In this document: piece by piece, positions 52,571-59,695 of the stretch | Layout: every line of letters begins with the position of its first letter | Numbering within the stretch: the stretch's first letter is position 1 | Notes under the pieces: model-generated | Databases searched by the model: none | What the model saw: only the letters and a program-made list of their open reading frames with translations | What the model was told of the DNA's origin: nothing | Program-made: the position numbers and the translations under genes | From: Paracoccus sp. MBLB3053 | GTDB lineage: Bacteria; Pseudomonadota; Alphaproteobacteria; Rhodobacterales; Rhodobacteraceae | Reading direction: 5' to 3' | Length of the DNA stretch: 64,000 bases | NCBI RefSeq assembly: GCF_031822435.1 | Contig: NZ_JAVQLW010000001.1 | Coordinates: forward strand, 2,675,501-2,739,500

Positions 52571-52792
52571 TCAATCAATATCTGAGGCAATGAGATAGGA
52601 CAGGCTCGCAGATGACCCTCTGGGAGATATGGCTGTTTCGGGTACAGGCTCGACAATCGCAGACGGTCCCCGGCGCGTCATCGCGGCCAGGCTCCGGAGG
52701 TCCGGATATTCCGTCAGCACCAGACCGCCGATATCTTCATCTGCATCACTCGAAGGTTGGCTCGGCATCATCACTCCCGCCTCGTTGCCCAT
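52571..52792 (-). CDS. Possible small protein beside the retropepsin-like gene
   Basis: This 73-residue frame starts MGNEAGVMMPSQPSSDADED and ends SSASLSYLIASDID. It fills the space between the plus-strand moron and the DUF2163-like gene. The ribosome site is poor and no family was recognised. A longer start (52870) overlaps the neighbour. Confidence 0.35.
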   Translation of the reverse strand: MGNEAGVMMPSQPSSDADEDIGGLVLTEYPDLRSLAAMTRRGPSAIVEPVPETAISPRGSSASLSYLIASDID

Positions 52793-52832
52793 CTCGTGGC
52801 TCAAGCTAACCGAAGACCCAGGCCAGGTCACT

Positions 52833-53456
52833 TTAATCGTCTCCTTTGTACCATTGCACTTTGCGGCCACTGACCGTGCCGGCGTATTCGCAGAAGCGAT
52901 CCCCGGCCGCGCGGCGCTTCTGGTGCGCGTCGGAGGATTTGGCCGGGTTGGTGGCGCTGTACATTGTCAGCAGCTCCGAGCGCACCGCCATGGTGATCGC
53001 GCCCTCGCTGGCCGGAGCCGGGGTTGCGATCCCGCCCTCGTCGATGATGCCCGCGAACTCGAGTTGAGGCGGTGAGACAAGCGCACCGCCGGTCAGGCTG
53101 GTGGCATGGATCTCGCAGGGCGCCAGCCGCAGATCGACGCCGCGCATCAGGTATTGCGCGCCATCCGCAATCTGCGACAGGCTCACGGTGACCGGCTTAT
53201 CGCTCCAATCGGCGTGGAGCGAGATCCCCGTCACCGACAAGCCGCAGCCGCCGATATAGGTCCGGGTTTGCGATCCGCTGCGATCCGGCAGGGGCACGTT
53301 GACGGTCAGGTCATCCTGACCCGACCAGATCCCGCCCTCGATCTCCTCGCCGGTATCGAAGTCGCGCCCTGCCAGCCAGACGAACCAGACCGGGGCGATG
53401 CCCGCGTCGCGCGCAGCAGTCAGCGCGGTCGCGAATCCACTGTCGTAGAATCTCAC
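52833..53456 (-). CDS. DUF2163-like tail tip protein
   Basis: The 207-residue protein contains WSGQDDLTVNVPLPDRSG, RGVDLRLAPCEIHAT and SSDAHQKRRAAGDRFCEYAG. These match tail proteins often found before the NlpC/P60-like gene. The start GTG overlaps the preceding stop (GTGA). It is tightly coupled to the 211-residue gene upstream. Confidence 0.65.
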   Translation of the reverse strand: MRFYDSGFATALTAARDAGIAPVWFVWLAGRDFDTGEEIEGGIWSGQDDLTVNVPLPDRSGSQTRTYIGGCGLSVTGISLHADWSDKPVTVSLSQIADGAQYLMRGVDLRLAPCEIHATSLTGGALVSPPQLEFAGIIDEGGIATPAPASEGAITMAVRSELLTMYSATNPAKSSDAHQKRRAAGDRFCEYAGTVSGRKVQWYKGDD

Positions 53457-54088
53457 GGCTTCTGCATCCCGATGATCGAGCCTCCCGTCGCCAGGCCGCC
53501 CGGAGTGAAGGTGAAGGACGTGAAACTGCCCTGCGGCACGCGCAGGCGGATGAGCGGCCGGTCGAGCCGGACATTCGGGCCTGACACGACGCCCTGCGGC
53601 AAGGGCGGCTCGATCGCGACTTGACCGGTCACCCCCGAGCCATTGGCGGTGATGCTCTCGACGAACTCGCCGAAGTAATAGCGCCCGCCGCTATGGGTGG
53701 TGCTGAACCGGTCGCCTGCCGTGATCCGGTAACCTGCCGGCAGGCCGATGAGCGAGAGCATGGTGCGGTTGGTGGCGATGGTGCCGATCACCACGCTGCC
53801 GCCGGCGGTCGCGCCCGAGGCCGGTGCATAGCACGGATCGGCGAAGAGGAAGCTCTTCATCGTGCCGAGCGCAGTGACCTTGGCATTGATCTCGCGGCCC
53901 TCCTCCCAGCGGCGTGGCCCGAGGGTGATCGCGGCCTGCCAGAGCGGTGGCGCAAGCTGGGCGGTCCAGAACTGGCCGCTGCGCGATCCGGATTGCTCCT
54001 CGTAGCGGACCAGGCTCAACTGGCAATCCGCGATCGGCGCCAGCATATCATTGAGGAAGGCCAGCGGGTAAGGCTCGGTGAGTGCCAT
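53453..54088 (-). CDS. Phage tail protein of unknown family
   Basis: The 211-residue beta-rich protein starts MALTEPYPLAFLNDMLAPIA and includes NRTMLSLIGLPAGYRITAGD. It lies directly after the tape measure gene (no gap) and ends in the GTGA overlap, the position of lambda gpM/L-type tail tip proteins. Family not recognised. Confidence 0.65.
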   Translation of the reverse strand: MALTEPYPLAFLNDMLAPIADCQLSLVRYEEQSGSRSGQFWTAQLAPPLWQAAITLGPRRWEEGREINAKVTALGTMKSFLFADPCYAPASGATAGGSVVIGTIATNRTMLSLIGLPAGYRITAGDRFSTTHSGGRYYFGEFVESITANGSGVTGQVAIEPPLPQGVVSGPNVRLDRPLIRLRVPQGSFTSFTFTPGGLATGGSIIGMQKP

Positions 54089-56434
54089 TCAGGACCTATA
54101 GGGGTTCTTGGTATATTGCCGGATCTGGGCTGGCACGCCGTCGCGCACCGCGCTTCCCACGCGGGCCGATGAGGCATCGGCAATCTCGGTGACCTTGACG
54201 TCGAAATAGGGGCTCGGGATTACCTCGACGCGGGTCGTGCTGCCGCCCTGCCCCTTGGTCAGGTCGGTGACGATCTCGCCCGGATGGAGAATGGCCGGGA
54301 AGCCCCCCTTACCATCAACCCCCCCGGAGCGCGGCCCGGAGCCGGTATAGCCGCCCCCATCGAAGCTCAGGAGGCTGCCGATCCCGGAGACCAGCCCCGA
54401 TCCCCATGAGGTCTGGTCGAGAAGCCCCATCGCTCCCTTGGCGAGCTGGATCCGGGCGATCTGGGCGATGATCGATTCCAGGGCATCGACCACGCCATCG
54501 GCGCCCTCGGTGACCGATCCGAAGAGATCTCGGAAGGCATCCCTGCCCTGTTCGGTGCCGCTGCGCATGCGCTCGAGCTTTGCCTCGGCATCGACAAAGG
54601 CCTCGGCCATCTGGTGGACACGGTCGCGCAGCGCCTCGGTGATCGGCTCGCCGGCCTTCTGGGCGTCGTTCAGGAGCTTCTGCTCTTCCTCGATCACCTT
54701 CAGCGCGCGTTCCCAATCGCCCCCGACGGCGGTGACTTCGGCCAAGGCCTCGGCCTGGCGCTGCAAGGCCGCGGTCTCGCCCTCAATCTCGGTGACGGCA
54801 CGCGCGAAGCCGTTCTGCGTCTTGGTCTTGCGCGAACTGTTTTTCTTGCGTCCGGAGCCGCGCGGTTTCCTCGCCTCGGTGGTCAGCCCGCTCCATTCGT
54901 CCTGAAGCGCGTAATCGGCATCGACCTGGTCGAGATGGGTCTGCAGCTCGTCATCCGACATGCCGAAATATTCCGAGCCGAACGTATCGCGGCCGTTCAG
55001 GATTTCCTGCTTGCGTCCGGCCAGCTCGCCGGCGCGGCGGGCCTCGATGGCGCTGCCGCCGGCCTCGCGAACCGAGCGCGCGGCGTTGATCTTGGCGTTC
55101 ATGATCATGCCGCCGCCGATCTGCGAAATCAGTGAATAGGCGCCCTGCAGCTGAGCATTGACCTCAGCCATGGCGGCCGCCCAGGCCAGGGTCTGGCTTT
55201 CGTTATCATGGAGTGCGGCCAGCGCGTCATAGAGCGCGTCCTTCTGCTCCTCGGTGATATTGAGCCCTTCGATCGCCGCGACCTGCTTGTCATATTCGGC
55301 ATCGAGCTCGGCCTGGCGCACCTCGAGCGAGTCCTTGCCGTGCTCGGTGATCAGCTGGTTCATGTAGAGCTGGGCCTCGAAGGTGGCGAGCAGCTCATTG
55401 GCCTTGGCGGCATCGGCGGCGCGGATCTCGGCCCGCTTCGCCTCGCCTTCGAGAAGCGCGCGCTGCAGCGGGATCATCTTCTCGTCGAGCGCGACAAGGG
55501 CGGATTCGTCCGCGCCCGATTCCTTCAGCTTCCGGAGCTGCTCGGAGTATTCGTCGAGCCGCTCGCGCAGGCCGGTCAGGTAATCATCGAGCCCGCCCTC
55601 CGCGATCGGCTGGTTCACATAGCTGTAGATCTCGCGCAGCGTGTTGCCGAGCGCCTCGGCCATGGCGAGGTTCTCGCGGCTCACCCCGCCATAGGCGAAG
55701 AGAGTATCGCTCCAGCTCTGGTCGCCAAGCCCGAGGCGCAGGGCCGCTTCGGCGACGTTGCTCGACTCGATCCGGCCCGCCCCGTCGATGCCGCGCTCGC
55801 CGAAGGCCTCAAACCCTGCATCGGCATAGGCCTTGGCCATGATGGCCGAGACCGCGTCGCGGGTCTTGTTCGCCTCCATCACCATGACCCGGCGGGCGAG
55901 CTCGGCGCCCTTGCGGGCCTCTTCGCCATATTGCTCCTGCGAAGCCCCGGTATAGAGCAGCGAGACGCTGAGCGCGTCATTATAGCTCGACATGCTGTCC
56001 TTCAGCGCCTCGAAGGAATCCTTTGTCTTCTTCGCCTCCTCCTGCGCTGGCATCAGCCATTGCACCGCCGCCGCGCCGAAGCCGATTACCCCGATCGTGG
56101 CAAGCGAGACCGGGTTCAGCATGCCGACAAAGGCCGCACCAAGGGCACGCAGCGCCCCTGTCCCGCCACCCATCTGGGTCAGCACCTGGCTGATCTGGGT
56201 GCCCTGCTGGAGCGCGAGCTGCAGCGGGTTCTGGCCGGCCGCCAGCATCACCCCAATATCGTTGAACTGCGAGACCAGGTTGGCATTCGCGCCGGCCGCC
56301 GCGCGCAACCCGCGCGAGGCGTCCTCGGCGGTCTTCTTCAGCCCCGAGATCTCGGTCTTTGCGCCCCGGAGCCCCGAGGCGAACCCGGCAGCATCGAGCG
56401 AGAGCGTCGCCTTCAGCGCGCCGACATTGGTCAT
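54089..56434 (-). CDS. Tail tape measure protein
   Basis: The 781-residue protein has an N-terminal LSLDAAGFASGLRGAKTEIS typical of tape measure proteins, a hydrophobic stretch (LNPVSLATIGVIGFGAAAVQWL) near residue 110, long coiled coils to about residue 680, and a Gly-rich end (SLLSFDGGGYTGSGPRSGGV). It sets tail length and is ejected with DNA. GGAGG precedes the ATG. The preceding late gene lies 900 bases away because the moron pair intervenes. Confidence 0.9.
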   Translation of the reverse strand: MTNVGALKATLSLDAAGFASGLRGAKTEISGLKKTAEDASRGLRAAAGANANLVSQFNDIGVMLAAGQNPLQLALQQGTQISQVLTQMGGGTGALRALGAAFVGMLNPVSLATIGVIGFGAAAVQWLMPAQEEAKKTKDSFEALKDSMSSYNDALSVSLLYTGASQEQYGEEARKGAELARRVMVMEANKTRDAVSAIMAKAYADAGFEAFGERGIDGAGRIESSNVAEAALRLGLGDQSWSDTLFAYGGVSRENLAMAEALGNTLREIYSYVNQPIAEGGLDDYLTGLRERLDEYSEQLRKLKESGADESALVALDEKMIPLQRALLEGEAKRAEIRAADAAKANELLATFEAQLYMNQLITEHGKDSLEVRQAELDAEYDKQVAAIEGLNITEEQKDALYDALAALHDNESQTLAWAAAMAEVNAQLQGAYSLISQIGGGMIMNAKINAARSVREAGGSAIEARRAGELAGRKQEILNGRDTFGSEYFGMSDDELQTHLDQVDADYALQDEWSGLTTEARKPRGSGRKKNSSRKTKTQNGFARAVTEIEGETAALQRQAEALAEVTAVGGDWERALKVIEEEQKLLNDAQKAGEPITEALRDRVHQMAEAFVDAEAKLERMRSGTEQGRDAFRDLFGSVTEGADGVVDALESIIAQIARIQLAKGAMGLLDQTSWGSGLVSGIGSLLSFDGGGYTGSGPRSGGVDGKGGFPAILHPGEIVTDLTKGQGGSTTRVEVIPSPYFDVKVTEIADASSARVGSAVRDGVPAQIRQYTKNPYRS

Positions 56435-56487
56435 GGTCGCCTCCGGGACGAGATTGCGGGGCGGAACGAGGCCGCCGATTTTTTGTG

Positions 56488-56515
56488 ATGACGATCTGCG
56501 AAACGGGTCTAGGCT
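56488..56515 (+). promoter_or_regulatory. Promoter of moron membrane protein 1
   Basis: ATGACG and TAGGCT are 16 bases apart. The same boxes and spacing occur before the duplicate gene at 56964, and the flanking 40 bases are also shared. Repeated conservation supports function. Confidence 0.55.
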
Positions 56516-56559
56516 GGATGAGAGACACGCATGCCAGCCAATACTCCGTAGGAAGACTA

Positions 56560-56844
56560 ATGCTCGTATTGAAGATCGTCGCTGCTATGTGCTTCGCCGC
56601 TGCCGCAGTCTTGCTCATCGCCGGGATGATCCAAGGCACGAACTATGTCGGCTCAGCCAGCCTCGCAGCGACGCTGGGGATCTTCATGATCGCTTTCGAT
56701 CGCGGCCTGCTCTTTCTCAAGGACGTCCGCAAGGAGGTGAACAAGGCGCAGGCGCGACCCAGGCCGCATGACGAAAGAAAGACGACCGCTTTTTACGAAA
56801 GCAGAAACCTCAGTGAGCATCTGCCCGATTCCAAGGAACCGTGA
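56560..56844 (+). CDS. Two-TM membrane protein, moron copy 1
   Basis: The 94-residue protein has two predicted membrane helices: LVLKIVAAMCFAAAAVLLIA and NYVGSASLAATLGIFMIAF. A basic cytoplasmic tail follows (KDVRKEVNKAQARPRPHDER). AGGAAG lies before the ATG. It is a tandem duplicate of the gene at 57038, with similar start, helices and PHD motif. It runs against the late operon from its own promoter, so expression in the lysogen is likely. A role in superinfection exclusion is inferred. Confidence 0.7.
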   Translation: MLVLKIVAAMCFAAAAVLLIAGMIQGTNYVGSASLAATLGIFMIAFDRGLLFLKDVRKEVNKAQARPRPHDERKTTAFYESRNLSEHLPDSKEP

Positions 56845-56963
56845 ACTCCGCGGCGAGAAGCTTCAGGGCGGCATGTGGCTGGGCCGAGTTCTGCGGTTCG
56901 TGCAACGCGTGCGCCTCGAGGCGCACGATCTGCCTCCGCAGATCCGGTCCGCAGGATTTTGTG

Positions 56964-56991
56964 ATGACGATTGGCGAAATCGGGCTAGGCT
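56964..56991 (+). promoter_or_regulatory. Promoter of moron membrane protein 2
   Basis: ATGACG and TAGGCT with a 16-base spacer repeat the arrangement of copy 1. The shared core continues as GCTAGGCTGGA. Confidence 0.55.
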
Positions 56992-57037
56992 GGAGCCGAT
57001 AAACGCATTCCAGCCATCTCTGTTCGCAGGAAGCCCG

Positions 57038-57337
57038 ATGCTTATTTTAAAGATTGCCGCTGGTGTCAGTTTGGCCGCCGCTGCCGCCCTTCTGATCGCC
57101 AGCATGTTCCAAAGCTCCAGCTATATCAGCCCCGCGATCACGGCGGCGACCTCAGGCGTTATCGCCCTCGCTCTCGATCGCAGCCTCTTCCTGATGAAAG
57201 AGATCCGCACCCTGCTCATTCAGGTTCTGGCAAGGACCACACCGCATGACCAGATGATGACTGAGGCCTTGGAACGCGACACTGCCGTCGACGAATCCAG
57301 CGTCGAATACGTCCCAATCAAGTTCTGGTATAACTGA
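57038..57337 (+). CDS. Two-TM membrane protein, moron copy 2
   Basis: This 99-residue duplicate of copy 1 has helices LILKIAAGVSLAAAAALLIA and YISPAITAATSGVIALALDR and a longer acidic end (ESSVEYVPIKFWYN). AGGAAG lies before the ATG. The two copies differ at many positions but keep the same order of charged residues (ALDRSLFLMKEIR versus AFDRGLLFLKDVR). It ends three bases before the chaperone frame on the other strand. Confidence 0.7.
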   Translation: MLILKIAAGVSLAAAAALLIASMFQSSSYISPAITAATSGVIALALDRSLFLMKEIRTLLIQVLARTTPHDQMMTEALERDTAVDESSVEYVPIKFWYN

Positions 57338-57340
57338 CCC

Positions 57341-58029
57341 TCACTCAGGCCCCGCCGCCTCCGCGCCCCAGGCTGCGGCAAGCAGCTGCAAGGCAGCTTC
57401 CATCTGTGCCTGGGTCTGCGGCTCGGACACCCGCGCGCCTCGATCGGCAAAGTACTCCTCGAAGCGGCGCAGCTTTCCGGCAAAGGCCGCCCCGGTCAGC
57501 GCTGCCGTGTTCCAGGCGGAGCGGTTGCGCATCTCGACCTCACGCCGCAGCCGGTCGCGACTGGCCTGCATCTGCAGCGCGTAGAGCCGCGGTGTCAGCG
57601 CCCAGAAGTCCCGGCCGGCAAACCCGGCCGCGACATGGTTGAGATAAAGTGCGGCAAGGGTCAGCTCGCCCGCTTCTTGCGCGGGCGGTGCGGCTTTCCC
57701 ACGGCTTTCTCCTCCTGCGGCAGATCGCCCTCCTGCGGCGAAGCGGCCTTGACCGCCGCGACCAGGAGCCCGGCATTGGCGTCGAGGATCTGCCCGGCAA
57801 GCTCGGGGGTGATCTCGGGCTGGTGCGAACGCAGCCCGCCATAGAAGAGCGCGCGCAGATCGCGCGCGGTCACCAACCCGGCCTGGATGCCGCCGGATTC
57901 GAGAAGCTTCAGCATGGCAAAGCCATTCTTGCCGGTGACCTCCTCGAAGGTGCAGAGCGCATTCATGTCGAGCGTCATGGCATAGGCCCGGCCGTCATGG
58001 CTGAGGCTGATCGTGCCCTGGAGGTTCAT
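57341..58029 (-). CDS. GT fusion tail assembly chaperone (made by -1 frameshift)
   Basis: When ribosomes slip back one base at GGGAAAG (57700-57694), the G protein is extended through a second frame ending at 57341. The product would have 112 residues of G and 117 of T, 229 in all. The T part (LAALYLNHVAAGFAGRDFW, LTPRLYALQMQASRDRLR) has no start codon of its own with a ribosome site. In lambda the same arrangement makes gpGT, which loads tape measure and tail tube. The exact slip efficiency is unknown. Confidence 0.8.
57661..58029 (-). CDS. Tail assembly chaperone G
   Basis: This 122-residue zero-frame product starts MNLQGTISLSHDGRAYAMTL and includes LCTFEEVTGKNGFAMLKLLE and TPELAGQILDANAGLLVAAV. 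It ends with a basic tail (GKPHRPRKKRAS) made from the bases that encode the T start in the other frame. It stands directly after the tail tube gene, the position of lambda gpG. It acts before tail tube polymerisation and is absent from the virion in lambda. Confidence 0.8.
   Translation of the reverse strand: MNLQGTISLSHDGRAYAMTLDMNALCTFEEVTGKNGFAMLKLLESGGIQAGLVTARDLRALFYGGLRSHQPEITPELAGQILDANAGLLVAAVKAASPQEGDLPQEEKAVGKPHRPRKKRAS
57694..57700 (-). promoter_or_regulatory. -1 slippery heptamer GGGAAAG
   Basis: Read on the minus strand the codons are GTG-GGA-AAG, so the heptamer is G-GGA-AAG in the X-XXY-YYZ phase. This is the same slippery sequence as in lambda G/GT. Only 10 codons follow before the zero-frame stop. 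Confidence 0.82.
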
Positions 58030-58030
58030 C

Positions 58031-58459
58031 TCAGGTCACCGGATAGGCCACGAGCACCGGCTTGCCCGAGGGCTTGATGGTGACCGAGGCGGTGAGCTTG
58101 CCCTCGGGCGAGATCTCGCCCGGCGCGAAGGCGGTGACGATGCCGGTGAACTGCATGGCGACCGAGCCGCTCGGGAAGATCAGCTCGAAATCCCCCTTGC
58201 CGGCCTCGAAGGCCGCGAGCAGCGGATCGCTCACCACCGGGATCCAGTTCACGTCGAAGGTGCAATCCGTCGCGGTCTTGAGACCGGCGATGAACTCGGC
58301 AAAGCCGTCCGGGCTTTCGAGATGGGTGGCATCGACGGTATTGCGCGACCAGCCGGCCGGCGTGATCCGCGAGACCTCGGCGACGGGTGTATAGGTCGAG
58401 CCGGAGCCCTTGATGCCGAAGCGGGCATTGAGCCCGATCTGGGCATTGGTGACAGGCAT
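58031..58459 (-). CDS. Major tail tube protein (gpV-like)
   Basis: The 142-residue protein starts MPVTNAQIGLNARFGIKGSG and includes RNTVDATHLESPDGFAEFIAG and FPSGSVAMQFTGIVTAFAPG. These match lambda gpV-type tail tube proteins. It polymerises round the tape measure. It ends one base before the G chaperone start. Confidence 0.85.
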   Translation of the reverse strand: MPVTNAQIGLNARFGIKGSGSTYTPVAEVSRITPAGWSRNTVDATHLESPDGFAEFIAGLKTATDCTFDVNWIPVVSDPLLAAFEAGKGDFELIFPSGSVAMQFTGIVTAFAPGEISPEGKLTASVTIKPSGKPVLVAYPVT

Positions 58460-58496
58460 TCAAAAGCCCTCCATGTGAAGATGGGTGCCTCACCCC

Positions 58497-58943
58497 TCAG
58501 GGGGTGGTTGGCTCTGTGTCGTCAGGCAGGGTTGCGGGCGCGCACCAGAGGGTGAGCCGGAAGGTCATGACCAGCGTGCCGACATGGCGCTCGCCGAGCG
58601 TGTTCGAGACCACGGAGGTCTCGTCGAGAAAGCAGGAGATGCCCGCGCCACGGATCGCGGCATTGACCACCGCCTCGATGATCTCGCTATCGGCATCGAG
58701 GACATCCTCGACCTCGTCATGGCCGGCGCGGCGGGCGGCGACCTGCAGGAGCGTGCGCCGGGACGTGCTGGTCATGGTCTCCTGCTCACAGCGATCCTGC
58801 GGTGTCAGCACGCCGAGCACCGGCAGGGTCGCGGCATCGATCGAGCCGGGCCAGACCTTGAGGATGGTGAAATCGGCGAAACGGGCATGCTCGCGCAGCG
58901 CGGCCCGGACGAGCGCGCGATATTCACTGCGAAAATGTGCCAT
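58497..58943 (-). CDS. Tail terminator (gpU-like)
   Basis: The 148-residue protein (MAHFRSEYRALVRAALREHA start) lies between the head-tail protein and the tube protein, as gpU does. LPVLGVLTPQDRCEQETMTS and LGERHVGTLVMTFRLTL fit a tail terminator fold. The ATG overlaps the previous stop by one base. The function is inferred mainly from order. Confidence 0.68.
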   Translation of the reverse strand: MAHFRSEYRALVRAALREHARFADFTILKVWPGSIDAATLPVLGVLTPQDRCEQETMTSTSRRTLLQVAARRAGHDEVEDVLDADSEIIEAVVNAAIRGAGISCFLDETSVVSNTLGERHVGTLVMTFRLTLWCAPATLPDDTEPTTP

Positions 58944-59278
58944 CACACCGTCCTTGCCGCGAAACTGGCCAGCTCGCAGATCATGAAGCCGTCCGAGGCG
59001 GGCGAGCCGCCATGATGAACCACCATGACCCGGAACGTGCGGCCATCCTCGAGGGTGATGCGATCGTCCCGGGCAAGTTCCGGGACGAGATCGCGCCGGA
59101 CCCGCCAGGTCGGCGCCTCGATCCGGACGAGCTGGCCATCGGCGCCCTCGATCTCGATCGGGGTCTCGCGGAAGAGCGAGCGGATCTCGCGCGCCGCGCC
59201 GTCCTGCGGGAAGTAGCGGATCTCCCCACCCAGCACATCCGACAGGATGCCCGCCATCCCGTCGAAAAGGCGGCTCAC
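58943..59278 (-). CDS. Head-tail attachment protein (FII-like)
   Basis: This 111-residue protein starts with GTG (VSRLFDGMAGILSDVLGGEI) in a GTGA overlap with the DUF2190 gene. RDLVPELARDDRITLEDGRT and FRVMVVHHGG follow. It is in the place of lambda gpFII and has similar size and beta content. Confidence 0.6.
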   Translation of the reverse strand: MSRLFDGMAGILSDVLGGEIRYFPQDGAAREIRSLFRETPIEIEGADGQLVRIEAPTWRVRRDLVPELARDDRITLEDGRTFRVMVVHHGGSPASDGFMICELASFAARTV

Positions 59279-59610
59279 AGCGTGAAGGCTGCGGTGAGCA
59301 AGACCTCGCCCGCGGTATCGGCACTGCCCGCTGCGGCCAGCGCCACCCCGATCAGCTTGTTGGTGTTGGCCGTCACCGTGACCGCCTTGGCGGTATCGTC
59401 CCAATAGAGACGCGCGCCCACGGTCCAGACCGCGCCCGTGGCCTTGGCCATGCGATAGGCGCCTTTGAGCGCAAGTTCGAGATCGGCGCCGGTCGCGGCA
59501 TCATGGACCGCGACGCCGAAAAGCGAACCTGCCAGCACGCCCTGCCCGGAGCTGACATCTGCAGGAGCGGGAATGCTCACTTGATTTCCCGGCTGAATGT
59601 AGTTTTTCAT
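59275..59610 (-). CDS. DUF2190 head protein
   Basis: The 111-residue protein starts MKNYIQPGNQVSIPAPADVS and has GQGVLAGSLFGVAVHDAATG and VWTVGARLYWDD, the marks of DUF2190. Members stabilise or decorate heads. It ends in the GTGA overlap with the next gene. A start nine codons upstream (59637) is in frame, and the spacing to the ribosome site favours neither strongly. Confidence 0.75.
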   Translation of the reverse strand: MKNYIQPGNQVSIPAPADVSSGQGVLAGSLFGVAVHDAATGADLELALKGAYRMAKATGAVWTVGARLYWDDTAKAVTVTANTNKLIGVALAAAGSADTAGEVLLTAAFTL

Positions 59611-59645
59611 GTGATGGTACCTATACCTTGCAGTCATGCGACTAA

Positions 59646-59671
59646 GGGACGGCCCAGGCCGTCCCGTCTTT
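59646..59671 (+). terminator. Perfect hairpin between capsid and DUF2190 genes
   Basis: GGGACGGCC and GGCCGTCCC form a nine-bp stem with a CA loop. T6 follows on the plus strand, so it would stop antisense transcription; on the minus strand it lies 14 bases past the capsid stop and lacks T residues, but may stabilise the capsid message. Confidence 0.6.
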
Positions 59672-59695
59672 TTTGGGTCGGACCCCCGGCCCCGA

